Shown in pieces: positions 14,201-24,530 of a stretch of 64,000 bases of DNA (position 1 is its first letter; each line of letters begins with the position of its first letter). The position numbers were made by a program, and so were the translations under genes. The notes below the pieces were generated by a model that worked only from the letters and a program-made list of their open reading frames with translations, was not told the origin of the DNA and searched no databases. Origin of the DNA: Nemopilema nomurai (lineage: Eukaryota > Cnidaria > Scyphozoa > Rhizostomeae > Rhizostomatidae); assembly GCA_003864495.1 (NCBI GenBank), contig ML133436.1, positions 2,306,228-2,370,227 on the forward strand. Direction: 5' to 3'.

Positions 14201-17200
14201 GGTGTTGAGAATGATTATTAATGCACCGATGGCGATTGTCACTTTCAAGAGATGATCGTCGTCCCATTTGGGGAACACGGTCCGCTCCAGGTGAAGGAAC
14301 TTCCGGACTTCTTCATGTGAATCATTGCTCCCGGCCACCAAATTCATTGCGATGCTTGACCGACGTGCTCTGCCTCATTCGATAGTCATAAAAATCTGAA
14401 ACCGATCACGCAACCAATGCCGCACTCCAACTTGATAACAATGCATACATTAGCACAGCAATATTATCAGCCACTGTGTCCAAACAGCCAATTCTCATGG
14501 CCTGCTCTGTCTACGGGTGATTTTACGAATACGTCAAACCTAAATGACAAATAGTACGATTGCCACCTAGCTGTTGGAGCGACTTTCACTCAAGGGAAAG
14601 CAACAGATGTCATAGCTTCTTCTGCAACTACGAACAAATATGATCCATCGCGAAAAGTATCATCATTGTTTACATTTTGCATTGAATGACCGGAGTGGAT
14701 AAACACAGGCCATTCAAAAAAAGACTGCCTTAAAATTGATGCACAGTGCTTGAGTTTGAGTTATGAATGCAGTTCGCTCAATACTAATTAGAATGTTTTC
14801 AGAACAGTGAACAACAGCTTAATATTTGGAATTTGAATCAACGGCAAAAATCCAAAGTGGCAAAGGCTTTGTTTCTGGCACAAATACCACTGAAAGAAAC
14901 CCCTGTTAGCACGTAGGTCTTTGACACGTGTAAAAATCACTAGCAAGAGAAATGCCACGATTTTTGTTACCGTTATTTGGGCTCGTAGAGATTCAATCAA
15001 TCACCCGTTGGAGAGCATGAATAATTCACAACAAAAGAAAGCAGATACAAAAGACCAAATTCTATGGAAATAGAGCAGGCAAAATCCTTAGAAAAGCTCT
15101 GATGTAATGAGGGATTCCGTGTGATAGTATAGCTGGAGAACTAGAGCCAAGAATGCTGGATCAAGTTACAAAAGTGATTGCGACCTAGTGGGTACTGCTT
15201 GCTGGACAGCGGGCAGTCAAATGCGTTGAGTAGCCAGCCTGAACTATCTCTAGGTGCGGCTCTAGGTGCGGCTCTAAGTGCTATAATGGCCGCGGTAGCC
15301 TTCTTTCGAGAACTAGGCCCAATGTCCTCGATCGGTGATTAAGCCACTGCAATTTTTGGCTGCCATGGCAACAAACAAACTAGCCCTTTTTGTATGCGAT
15401 TGAAACAAGCCGCCCAACTGATTCAAAAGGCATTCAAAAGGTATTCGGAGACACGAATCCCTGTGTAAAAAAAGAGACCAGAACTCATCTGCTGTTTTTA
15501 GTCAAAGCGAATTATTATTAGAAGCGAAGAAAATAATTACTATAAAAGTCTTCGTAATACGCAGTGCTTTCATTTGCCAACTTTCTTACCAAACAGCCAG
15601 AACAGAGAAAGAAATCGAACTGGCTATTTGAATTTGAAACTGTAACTTGTTTGATAATAGAAAGTGATTGAGTTGATGATCGTGAGATTTCTCTGTGTGT
15701 TCGGCGCCTTTATTTGCTGTTTCGGTACACTCGTCGATCCACTGTAGATTTATTTAGCCCGAAAGTAATTGCTCTGTGTAACTTGCACTTTACTCTTCCC
15801 TAAGTCACGCTGTGAACGAAATTTGAATTCTACTTAAAAAATACTCTTCATAATCATGAGACAGAGGTTTATGGGAAAGAGGCTGGACGTTGGAGGCTTG
15901 GATATGGAAATTGGTAACGATTTTCCGAGTCGGAAAATTTGAAAGGAAATTTGAGAATCATCATCTGCTGATAGGGAATCAACATAGAAGTCTGACTTTC
16001 CGAAGCAAACACTAACAGAAACTTTCAGTCTCGCTCGAAGTGGCGCGTCTGCCGGCTTTTCGGACACGCTTTGGACAGCCGATGAGACTTGCCGGGAATT
16101 ACCCGAGGCCGAAAATCTGTGTGACGTCAATCCGAAGTGCCTCGATAATGGCGTCCAAAAACAATTCAACCCAAGGACCAATTTACAAACACTTATAACT
16201 AAAAAACGGTAGCAGATATGAAGAAAAACAGCAGAACCGTTTTCAGGAGACCAAATTACATCGTACTCCAAAAAGACAGGAACTGCTTGGCCGTTTATAC
16301 CTGAAATTAAATGGATCCGCAGGGGAAAACATGGTCACTTTGATTCAAGTGTCAGCGTTACGATCGTTCTTCTACTACCGGACACTGGTCGCCTATGCTC
16401 ATGCGCAGTTGACAATCCCTCGTATCAATGAGTTCTATAACCGGCTATATCGAACGGGGAAAATATTTCGTATTGCCTGGTAAATCTAAAAACATCGAGC
16501 AGCAAGCTTCTAGCGTGTAAACACTAATGCCAAGAAACACGCCACGCGCTTTTCAAAGTGAGGCACTGGTTAAACAGGTTTCAGAAAACTCGAAGATGAA
16601 TGCAAACAAATACAAGAATGAGTCAAGTCGGTGCAATTAATAAAAGAAACTCTAAAGTTGTTGAACTGAAAGTGAGCCTTTGGCAATTATGAAAAGAATA
16701 TACGTTTAATTATAAGATTAATTATTCTGCAGAAGAAAAAATTCGTAACTTCATGACAGCTGAAAACATTTTTCCTTGGCAGAATCGACCCGAACTGCTT
16801 TTGACAATGCATGTGAACTGTCCAATGGCGTTCACCAAAATCCTGATAATTCTGTTTGATTCTAACTCTTTGATACGTGTTATACTAAATGAACTTCTTG
16901 CCCTCAGCTAAGAGGAAAAAGGCGATGGGAGTAGTTTAGAGGGGAGAACAATGGAAGAGGTTAAAATAGAGACCAGGATGCCGGTGAGACAGTGTACGGT
17001 GGCAGTAAGAGACAGGAGCAGATGGTGCAAGCAGCATCCATGGTCCTGAATGTTAGCATAGGGCGAGAGAGGCAGGGCATGTCACTCCAGACTTTTAAAT
17101 GTAACTAATAAAGAATAATAAAAGTCGTAATGAACTCTTCGAGGTAAAGGATTTCAGAAAAAATTAATCGAGAAAATGGAATAATAAAATTCACGGGTAC

Positions 17201-20200
17201 GTAGCAACACCAAAAGATTTGGAAAAAGCACCTTGCACAAAGATTATTATTTTAGCCTGTTTTGCAGACGGTAAGAGCTAGTATCCACTTTGTGCTTGTA
17301 TATACAACTGCAGCTCACCTACCTTAACATACTTTGCATTTCTCGAAAGCATGTTTTTTCGATGGGTTTGCATTTAAAATTTTGCAGAATCTTACACAAT
17401 TTTACTATACATAAATAGCGAAAAAACATTACTGCCACTAGCGCCACACGTTCTGTTCCAGACTTCAAACATTGTTTGCAACATTTGTCACACAGCCTGA
17501 TTTAATATTGCTTTTGTCTCCTTGGCTCCGTCTCGGAGAAACTATGTTTGTTGAAACATTCTTTGGAATACATTTTATTCCTTTTCCAACAAAAACGATG
17601 TCTTGATACACTGCTCTTCTAAAGTCAGGCTTATACACAGTGAAGAGTATTGGATTAGTTATTGAGATGAAAAACCTGCCAATATGAAAAACGACGTATT
17701 GTAGTTTCTCTCGACCACCAATTAGGGCGTATAAGGTGGGAACAAGCCATATTAGAATGGTACAAAACATCACACCCAAAACTCGCAACGCTTTCAGCTC
17801 CTTCCGGCGTCTGTTTGATGTCATGCAGACCATTCCATTGAGAGTGGTGGTCCTTGGTCTCCTATAGATGGCTGAGAAGGTCAGAGAAAGAGACCCCGAA
17901 GAGAGGATCGTAAACAGAATCAAAATGCAAAAGAATATCTCTTTGTATTTGTATTTTGCCAGTGAAATGGAAACTTTTAAGACGGCCAATGAAAACTGAA
18001 CAATATCTGTGATTGTTGATAGCTCTTTAAATTGCAGCAGCGGTAGGTAGATCGGAACAGCTAGGGCAGTGAAAGCAGCTGGCAAAAGCCAGGCAACAAT
18101 CAACACGATACGAATGTTCTTGCATGTCTTGAAGCGTCGGTAGCGAAAGGGGAACCATACGTTCAGGCATCGATCTGTGATGATCAAAAACACAGATATA
18201 ATTGTAGAAACATTAACGGCGCGTTGAACGATTTGCGAGACAGAGTAAACGCACATTGTCTGCCACAGGGTCGAGAACCTGATAGTTTCCACTGCCTTCT
18301 CTGACGTCACGAACAATGGGACACAGACGATTCCGTTAATGGTGTCAATTACCGCAAGGTGTAACAAAAAGTAGTTCGATTTTGAACGTAACACGGGTTT
18401 CCTTTTGAACATTAGAAGGATGTACAGATTCAAAATACAAATGCAGGCTCCAGTCGTTATCAGCACTGGATAAATGTACTCAAATCCCCAAGTTTGGACC
18501 AAGTCAAAGTCGGTCAAGTCGATGCTCAAGTTCTGGGTGTTAGACAACATGCCTCTGAGGTTCGGAAACGTAAAGTTGAACGTCAGGTTTAAACCGGATG
18601 TGTTGTTCTTAAGACCGCCATTAAAGTTCCCCAAAAGACCGGCTAGACTCATGCTTCAAGATGTCCACTAAAAATCTCTACTTTGGTGTCAGAAGTCGAA
18701 GAATGATTACACTTGCAGTTGCTTTGCTTATAAACCGTGAAACACAACAATAAATATCTGAGATGGGCCAGTTTATTGAATAATGATGCATTAATTCGCG
18801 ATTCCAAGCTTCCTCAAAACCACCCTAACTGGTAGGCTCTGAAGGCGAGCCACTCACTGATACTGGTAAGTTGCCAACACACCTACAGCGTATCCATTCG
18901 CAGGCTGGGTCAACGAAGACACCTTCTTGACACTCTAGAAATTCTTGCGATCACTGCCTATAGAACAAACTCAATATCACCTCACCAATGCGTTGGTTAA
19001 ACGATTATACTTCATCTGTCAAGTTTTCGGTAAACTCTCATTAAGAAAACTGGTGGCTGGTGTCTCTGATCTTCTTCTTCGTAGCAAAAGAAAACAAGTG
19101 TTCAAATAAAGCTGTCGGGCATTGAAAGCGTCATCTTCTGTTTGTTGGTATCGCTGTTTGCTTACCAGGTTAAAGATTCTCCTCTTATCAAGCCGAACAA
19201 TTTGGGTAGAGCAAACAGGTTTATCGAACATTTTCAATTGAAAAGTCTCTTTAACTAATGCCTTATGCATTAATACCAGTTCACAAAAGTCTACAGAAAG
19301 TCGAAACTGGAAGAGCGTTTCGCTAAGACACGCCGTAACACAACACCATGGTATGCAAACATGGAAAAGCACAACTCTCAAAAAAATCTCTGTTACCAAT
19401 CCGAAAGACTAACTCTTGAGATTACTCATACTTCTGTTGTTATGATGTTCGTTCTACTTGCAGCATTTCTGTTGCTGCTGCTGTGTGCAATCCCAAGGTG
19501 CCTTCAGCGGACACACGTGCAGGCCAACGAGCAAACGAAATATGTATTCCTTCAAGGTGTGGATGTCTTGAGCAGTCGCTCTTCGAATGTCCTGCTTCAG
19601 AAGCGTATACAAAACTGGGTTGACTATTGACAAACAGAACCTCCCTAAATACAGAGAAACGGACATTTCCCTATCAAGCATCCTCTTCTGCTTTATCAAA
19701 GGCGCAAGCCATATGGCAATCGCTATGAACATCAGCGAAAGCATCACTGTTGCCTTCACCTCCTTGCGCTCTTTTGTTGATTTTTTCACCACGCAAAGAC
19801 GAACTTTCGACAACCTGCGTTTTCGACATATGGCAATGAGCGTAGCTACGAGCCCAGCACCAGAAACACTACAACCTATCAAGCATAAACACATAAAACT
19901 GTCTTTATAGACCCCGCTGTTTTGCTCTGATTTCACTACTGATTTGATGATCTTGGTAATACCCATAGGCGACGAAGCATGATCTGTTAAATAAATAGGC
20001 CTGTAGACTATAAACGATAATGAGGCGAACAGCAATGAAAGGGCCCATATTGCCAAGACAGTAACTGTCGCTTTCAGCCTCGTAAAGTTCTGACGATATC
20101 TAAAAGGGAGGCAGATCGCAACCAGGCGCTCGACAACAATCGCAGCGACACTGTAAATGTTGACAAGGCTACTGAACAGGAGGAACACGTGACTCAAATG

Positions 20201-23200
20201 CCGAACGCGCGAAGCCTTCAAGTCTCCTCTTCTTTCAACAGCCTTTCCTTCTAGCAGATATTGGGCAACAACAAACAGTGGAATAACTACGAGGCCAACC
20301 ATGGCATCAGACAATGTAAGGTTAACTGCGAAAATGTTGTGCTTGTGACGTAATTCCTTATTGCGAGAAACAAGAAACAGGATGTAGCAATTCAAAACGG
20401 CAACAACCACTGCAACAAGTACCATCAAGTGGTACAGGTACTGGAAATCCCATCTCTCAAATATCGTCTTTCTCTTCAATGCATACGGCAGTAGGTCAAA
20501 CTGACTGGAATTTATCAGTTCAGTGAGGTTGTGCTCAAAGGATGCCATGACAGCAGACCCTAAAGGCACGACTCCTGTCCGCTAAAGAACACCTTCAGTA
20601 TGAATGAACGTGGTCCCACACTGACGGATGCCAAAGTCAATCAGGAATTGATCAATGCCGCTACCACTGTACCAAGTAAATCCTGAGGAATATGGATCGG
20701 TTCGTGTTGCCAGCTATTACAACCGAAAATCACAGGTCATTCTTTCTCAGGTCTCTCGATTTCATAAGAATTGCTAAGAAAGGTGACCAGCGGCTCTCCC
20801 TCAGCATGCTTCTAGCTGACTGAACTGTTCCACAAAACATCGATAATATCACAGACAATGAGATCACAATGCTGTTGATATATTTATTTCCCGATGTAAA
20901 GTCCCTAACAAATCCACCTGATCAATGATTTGCATAATTCACCTTTTTCACCTTAATTCACCAAATCCGACTTAAGTTCACAAACAAATCACAAATATAT
21001 ATTTACACAGCAACAACATCTGTCAGCTTGACAGATTGACTTGTAAACATTGTTGCTTCTCCGCATGAGAAAAGTTGATATGTTCTTTAATTCATTTCTG
21101 TATATATCGCATTTAACACCGCCGAAATCATTGGAGCAGGTTACATAACACAGGGGTGCCAGAGAAAACATTGACAGTGTTTGAAGCAATAGAAATCATT
21201 TCACTGTTGCCCGCTATTGATTGCCCTTTGCCTAGATCACAGCGGGCTGAACTGTACTAAAGAGCAATCAGATGATTGGATACTGGCATCCTGCTGTCAA
21301 AGAATCACACCAGGCCAAACGTTTACTTCGTTTTGCACAACCAGCAAAGGCCATTGAAACGTTGCATATAAAAAACGATTTTTTCAATTTCAGAATTAGT
21401 AGAGTATGGGTCAACTCCAGCAAAGAGTAGGTAATGCCATGAAAAGACATCGTGACTAAACATATGCATTATCCACAATAAAGCAACTGTTGATGGTGGA
21501 AGATGTTATCATGCTTGCTATAGCGTGTTGTCTCATGATGCAATGCGTAGGTGCAAAACGGGTCACAACAACAACGAAGCTTAAGATTTTGTCTGTACAG
21601 CTGTTTGTATAGCTGTTGAGACAAACAGTCTAAATATTGATGTCAGAGTTTTGCGTGCATCACAAGTAAGCGGTAGGCAATTGCGCTGTAATCATACGGA
21701 CAACCCTTGATAAACTCAACGTTACACAAAACTAAAAAGTGATCAGCAGATCGAGCTTTGCCCTCGTGTCCCAAGCCAGGACAATTTATGTGGGGGTCAA
21801 AGCATTGCTCCAACACAGACTCGAACATATCGTAATGAGAAAGTCAAAACAACTGGAATTTCAACACGCTTAACTCATGCAGTATTGCGAATAACTTTAA
21901 CACTAAATTTTATTTTATTGGGGCTTCAGAGTGGGGGAAGATCCAAGAGAGATGAAACGAGATTCAAAAAACTCACTTTTGAATCTCGTTTAAAATAAAG
22001 AAAAATGTTTACTACAAAATGAATGAGAAGACAGCTCATTATTATGGCTTATCAAAGCTCTTTCCACTGACTCAATGATTCGATCAAGGATTCATCAGAA
22101 CTGCGTTTACTGAGTGACTTGGAAAGTTCACAAAGAAATGGGATTCCTAGGCGTAAACCTGTTGAAATCTCTGCTTCAAAAGTAAGGACTTTACTGGCAT
22201 TAGGGAGTTTGCGAATAGAAAGGCGGCAAGTCTGTAGTTGATGGCTTTCATCCGGCCGATCAGAGTCCATGGGTTTAACTATGAAACTCGACTTACCAAG
22301 GCTTCGTGATGTCCAAAATCATTATGACGCCATGCGTTCCCTTGTACACGTCAACGAACTCAGCATCCAGAGCAATGCCATCCTCCTCACTCTGTGAATC
22401 AATTTGATGACAATCAGATTTGCTTGAACAAAAATAATGGCTGGCTTCTGTCTCCATAATTGGCGACAATGATATTTCGGCGCTCATAGGAAACAGCTAC
22501 TTTAAAGAACGGTCATAATTCGTGGATTCTAAACAGAGTATAACTAATAATGCTAGCAATAATTGTATAAAACTGGGTTTCAGCCATTGACAAAAAGGAG
22601 ATAGTACTGAGCAACTAAAGAAATCTCTGTCCTCAAAAAGTTGGCTTTTATTTTCGATTTAACTATATTTAATGGAAAAAGAATTTTTAGAAGATCATCA
22701 AAATGACGGAGTGCTACTGTTGAAATTGGCAAAGTGCTTTATTGCTATCTCCTTCTGTTCATATATGTTATGTCAGATTTTGAAGCATTTTGGGATTGAT
22801 TATGTTGTTTTGAAAATAAAATTTGTTTAGATACGTTTTAAAATGAATGTAACAGGTTTTGTTCAGTACATTTAGCTAATGCCAGAATATAAGAATCAAT
22901 TGGAAATCAAGGACGAGAGAATATTGAAATCAGTTGAACAAACCTGAGATGACTCATTAGATATTTTCAATGTATTTTGTGTTGGTTTTTTTCTCTGTCC
23001 TAAACGGAAAAAGATTCATGCTACACAGACAATATTTTTAATGGTAAAAGCTGTACCTAAAACTCAGAAGATGGTACATATAGGAAATAAGAGGAGGCCT
23101 AAAATGTCTTCTAAGACTTGTTAGTGACACAGAAACGGGAAACAATACATCTTATATGATTGATTTTCTCTAAGCTGGGTAGCCAATCAACTCGCAATGT

Positions 23201-24530
23201 TTATTAACAGTGTATTAATCTTTGCAACCACTTGTGAATATACCTACCTTTGTCAACAATGTCCCATACTTCAACTTTAACAATATCATCACCACCTAGC
23301 ATTGAAATAAATACTTCAGATTTCTGATTTTTGATACAGCTCAAATATGACAACTATAACACCACAGGAATAATTTTCTTTTAAGACTTATGGTTAAAGA
23401 TTATATTCAAATGAAGATGCCCATATAAAAGGCTTTTTCTTCTCTACAAGAATTGTCTCATTCACAAAATTTTCTAAAAGGCCAAACCAAAAGTTTGAAA
23501 TTCAAATTCTTGCAAAGCTACATCTATCACTCTAAATTACAAAGAAAACACCAATGGAATAAGAGGATGCTTTGAATAGATTCAAGCATTACTGAAATAA
23601 AATTTGAACAAATCAAACTTTGACCTGTTATTAGAAAACAAAGTATTCAGTTACCTCTGTAGTTCCAATTGATGCTTGCAGCCTGAAAAACAAAGAAATA
23701 CATGAAAATTAATTCAAAATAAATATATATTGAAAAAGAAAAAATTCACCAAGGAGTACTTCCAAACACTTTTACTGTTGACATGAGATTTCAGGTATGT
23801 ATAGTAATTACCTGGATTTCTTGTGTTGGAATGTATGCTTCTGTGAAGGGCTTTCCTTGTAATCTTGCTAGCAAGCAACTTTTTCCACTATTTCTTTCAC
23901 CTCTGATTATAATTTTCACTAAAAGTGAAATGATGATATACTATTTGTCAACTAGGATGCCACAATTATTAGAGGCACTGACTATGGACCCAACAGCTCT
24001 CTGTTATTCTAGGCACCGGAATCAAGAGGTGTGGTCAGACCAAGAGAAAGGACCAGTACACTGCTCCATAAGCTTAGGGTTGTCAGTGTCCTGAAAACTA
24101 CCTTAGAATGCTAGGTAGAAAACAAAAATAACAAATGAAACATACAAATACAAGCTAGCAATCACTATAACACAGCTATGGATAAATTTTGGAAACCAAA
24201 TATTGTGCCAGTGAGCTTGTGTCTTCAATAACTTTGCAATCTTTACGCCAATAGTGAAATATATTAAGTAGTAAATAAAATCATGCAAGATTTGGCTATA
24301 CATGTTTTGTTGTAACACAATCTGTTACATTTCAAATTAATGCTCACATATTGACAAACTGACACAGACTGGCAGCCATATTACAACTTGAACAAAAACT
24401 TACTGTTGTATTGCACTCCTTTGGCAAACTTGGTCTGCATGGCCTGGCCAATTGCACCAACACCACTCGGGAATGGAGACGATTTTGAATCATCCTGTCT
24501 TGTCAATCGTTTTTTCAATGCTGAGAACAT
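5234..24530 (-). CDS. RABL6: Rab-like GTPase RABL6, complete, 19 coding exons
   Basis: RABL6 (Parf) is an atypical Rab-like GTPase with a long acidic and basic tail, linked to proliferation control. Exons: 24404-24530, 23812-23918, 23655-23682, 23248-23295, 22944-22999, 22297-22496, 11805-11868, 10810-10886, 10348-10453, 9864-9911, 9526-9581, 9203-9279, 8727-8927, 8215-8392, 6556-7108, 6345-6370, 5946-6085, 5545-5594 and 5234-5398. They total 2307 nt (768 aa; human 729) with every phase consistent. The start MFSALKK, the [12 protein letters not shown] stretch, P-loop GERNSGKS (49-56), WDIVDKG (98-104) in place of Dxx[13 protein letters not shown] (164-175), [12 protein letters not shown] and NFRDMGEHR all match the family. 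The middle is acidic and low in complexity. The C-terminus is lysine-rich (likely nuclear localisation) and ends DYELL, against human DYEEL. The segment between the G3 motif and ALDAEF is about 60 residues, longer than the human one. Intron 6 (10.4 kb) carries three GPCR genes. Confidence 0.95.
6936..6999 (-). repeat. 21-bp in-frame tandem repeat in RABL6 exon 15
   Basis: Three units of 21 bp begin at 6937, 6958 and 6979, each opening GACGTCATC; the third is diverged. On the coding strand they give acidic heptads of the DDVIDNI / DDVIDSI type in the disordered middle of the protein. Because each unit begins after T, the perfect palindrome TGACGTCA occurs three times, at 6936, 6957 and 6978. 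Confidence 0.85.
13232..14347 (-). CDS. Rhodopsin-class orphan GPCR 1, single exon, nested in RABL6 intron 6
   Basis: A 371-residue seven-helix receptor with an uninterrupted frame and ATG at 14347. Helix 1 has N48 in IILNTF. Helix 2 has NLTVSDL with D76. Helix 3 ends DRA (131-133) in place of DRY. Helix 6 has LVWIV around W270 but lacks the usual proline. Helix 7 has NPIVY (301-305). Neither the helix-3 cysteine nor an extracellular-loop-2 cysteine is present, so the standard disulfide is absent. The third intracellular loop is basic (GRRRKRQR) and the tail is K/R-rich. It resembles the receptor at 19454-20548 (NIFxVNLT, VIPxFVV, LGRFxLS) more than the one at 17465, so the three look like tandem duplicates. 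Ligand and G-protein coupling cannot be read from the sequence. Subcellular site: plasma membrane, by family. Confidence 0.85.
   Translation of the reverse strand: MNLVAGSNDSHEEVRKFLHLERTVFPKWDDDHLLKVTIAIGALIIILNTFIIALFLRFRVLRSKPNIFPVNLTVSDLTVGVLVIPVFVVSESSTITTDTYIFLRRIHHLSSVLLVFNSLVSIYSLSAVIVDRAVSVCFPLKHLVHFTARKAALSVSTIWLLSTVFAGTSFAIYKPLYDYHSVGNTTQLLAFSKQLLQHLENYKFYDDVFISLCFVGTSTSGLALLAMCIVVRNGRRRKRQRISVARQQRLIEESKTSLMLGLMFAGVLVWIVAIAYLHRSDLHREKYVGMNLGRFVLSVVNPIVYTLMKHDVHEKATGDVLRAKKAVQFVLRKLRCSETKSSEHEGKSKDVELQTIKNHTAQKKVAAATKS
14348..17464. other. RABL6 intron 6 between GPCR 1 and GPCR 2
   Basis: Intronic 3.1 kb with no supported gene. A minus-strand open frame at 15834-16271 lacks an ATG at its start and matches nothing I know. 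A short direct repeat (CTAGGTGCGG) lies near 15.25 kb. The promoter of GPCR 1 should lie just right of 14.35 kb, but no clear TATA or initiator stands out. Confidence 0.4.
17465..18652 (-). CDS. Rhodopsin-class orphan GPCR 2, single exon, nested in RABL6 intron 6
   Basis: A 395-residue receptor with ATG at 18652. The long N-terminus carries at least four N-glycosylation sequons ([16 protein letters not shown]) and a short WGFEYIY segment before helix 1; the other two receptors have related WD-containing segments there. Helix 2 has LAVID with D103. Helix 3 has C134 close to the canonical position and ends DRC (160-162). Helix 6 keeps the WLVP form (302-305) of CWxP. Helix 7 has NPILF (333-337), with Phe for Tyr. 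Extracellular loop 2 has no cysteine to pair with C134. The C-terminal tail has several Cys and Ser residues, some possibly palmitoylated. It is the most diverged of the three neighbours. Orphan; ligand not inferable. Confidence 0.85.
   Translation of the reverse strand: MSLAGLLGNFNGGLKNNTSGLNLTFNFTFPNLRGMLSNTQNLSIDLTDFDLVQTWGFEYIYPVLITTGACICILNLYILLMFKRKPVLRSKSNYFLLHLAVIDTINGIVCVPLFVTSEKAVETIRFSTLWQTMCVYSVSQIVQRAVNVSTIISVFLIITDRCLNVWFPFRYRRFKTCKNIRIVLIVAWLLPAAFTALAVPIYLPLLQFKELSTITDIVQFSLAVLKVSISLAKYKYKEIFFCILILFTILSSGSLSLTFSAIYRRPRTTTLNGMVCMTSNRRRKELKALRVLGVMFCTILIWLVPTLYALIGGREKLQYVVFHIGRFFISITNPILFTVYKPDFRRAVYQDIVFVGKGIKCIPKNVSTNIVSPRRSQGDKSNIKSGCVTNVANNV
19454..20548 (-). CDS. Rhodopsin-class orphan GPCR 3, single exon, nested in RABL6 intron 6
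   Basis: A 364-residue receptor starting at the ATG at 20548; the open frame runs a little further upstream but only to a GTG. The N-terminus has sequons NLT and NSS and then [11 protein letters not shown] before helix 1. Helix 2 has NLTLSD with D81. Helix 3 ends ERL (140-142). Helix 6 has IWLAP and helix 7 has NPVLY (310-314). As in receptor 1, the helix-3 / loop-2 cysteine pair is missing. The tail ends with five consecutive glutamines followed by KCCK. It lies 1749 bp from RABL6 exon 6 and 801 bp from receptor 2. Close paralogue of receptor 1. Confidence 0.85.
   Translation of the reverse strand: MASFEHNLTELINSSQFDLLPYALKRKTIFERWDFQYLYHLMVLVAVVVAVLNCYILFLVSRNKELRHKHNIFAVNLTLSDAMVGLVVIPLFVVAQYLLEGKAVERRGDLKASRVRHLSHVFLLFSSLVNIYSVAAIVVERLVAICLPFRYRQNFTRLKATVTVLAIWALSLLFASLSFIVYRPIYLTDHASSPMGITKIIKSVVKSEQNSGVYKDSFMCLCLIGCSVSGAGLVATLIAICRKRRLSKVRLCVVKKSTKERKEVKATVMLSLMFIAIAIWLAPLIKQKRMLDREMSVSLYLGRFCLSIVNPVLYTLLKQDIRRATAQDIHTLKEYIFRLLVGLHVCPLKAPWDCTQQQQQKCCK
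20549..22296. other. RABL6 intron 6 right end, upstream of GPCR 3
   Basis: About 1.7 kb without a supported gene. It should contain the GPCR 3 promoter. A perfect 15-bp hairpin is noted separately at 21955-21991. Confidence 0.4.
21955..21991. repeat. Perfect 15-bp inverted repeat with 7-nt loop
   Basis: AAACGAGATTCAAAA (21955-21969) is followed after seven bases by its exact reverse complement (21977-21991). The hairpin lies in RABL6 intron 6. It is too short for a typical animal microRNA precursor; its role is unknown. Confidence 0.8.

Noticed and set aside
15834..16271. 145-codon minus-strand open frame between GPCR 1 and GPCR 2
   Set aside because: It starts with TTG rather than ATG, has low-complexity hydrophobic and serine stretches, and no family match.
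20549..20569. Seven extra N-terminal codons for GPCR 3
   Set aside because: The first of them is GTG; the true first ATG is at 20548.
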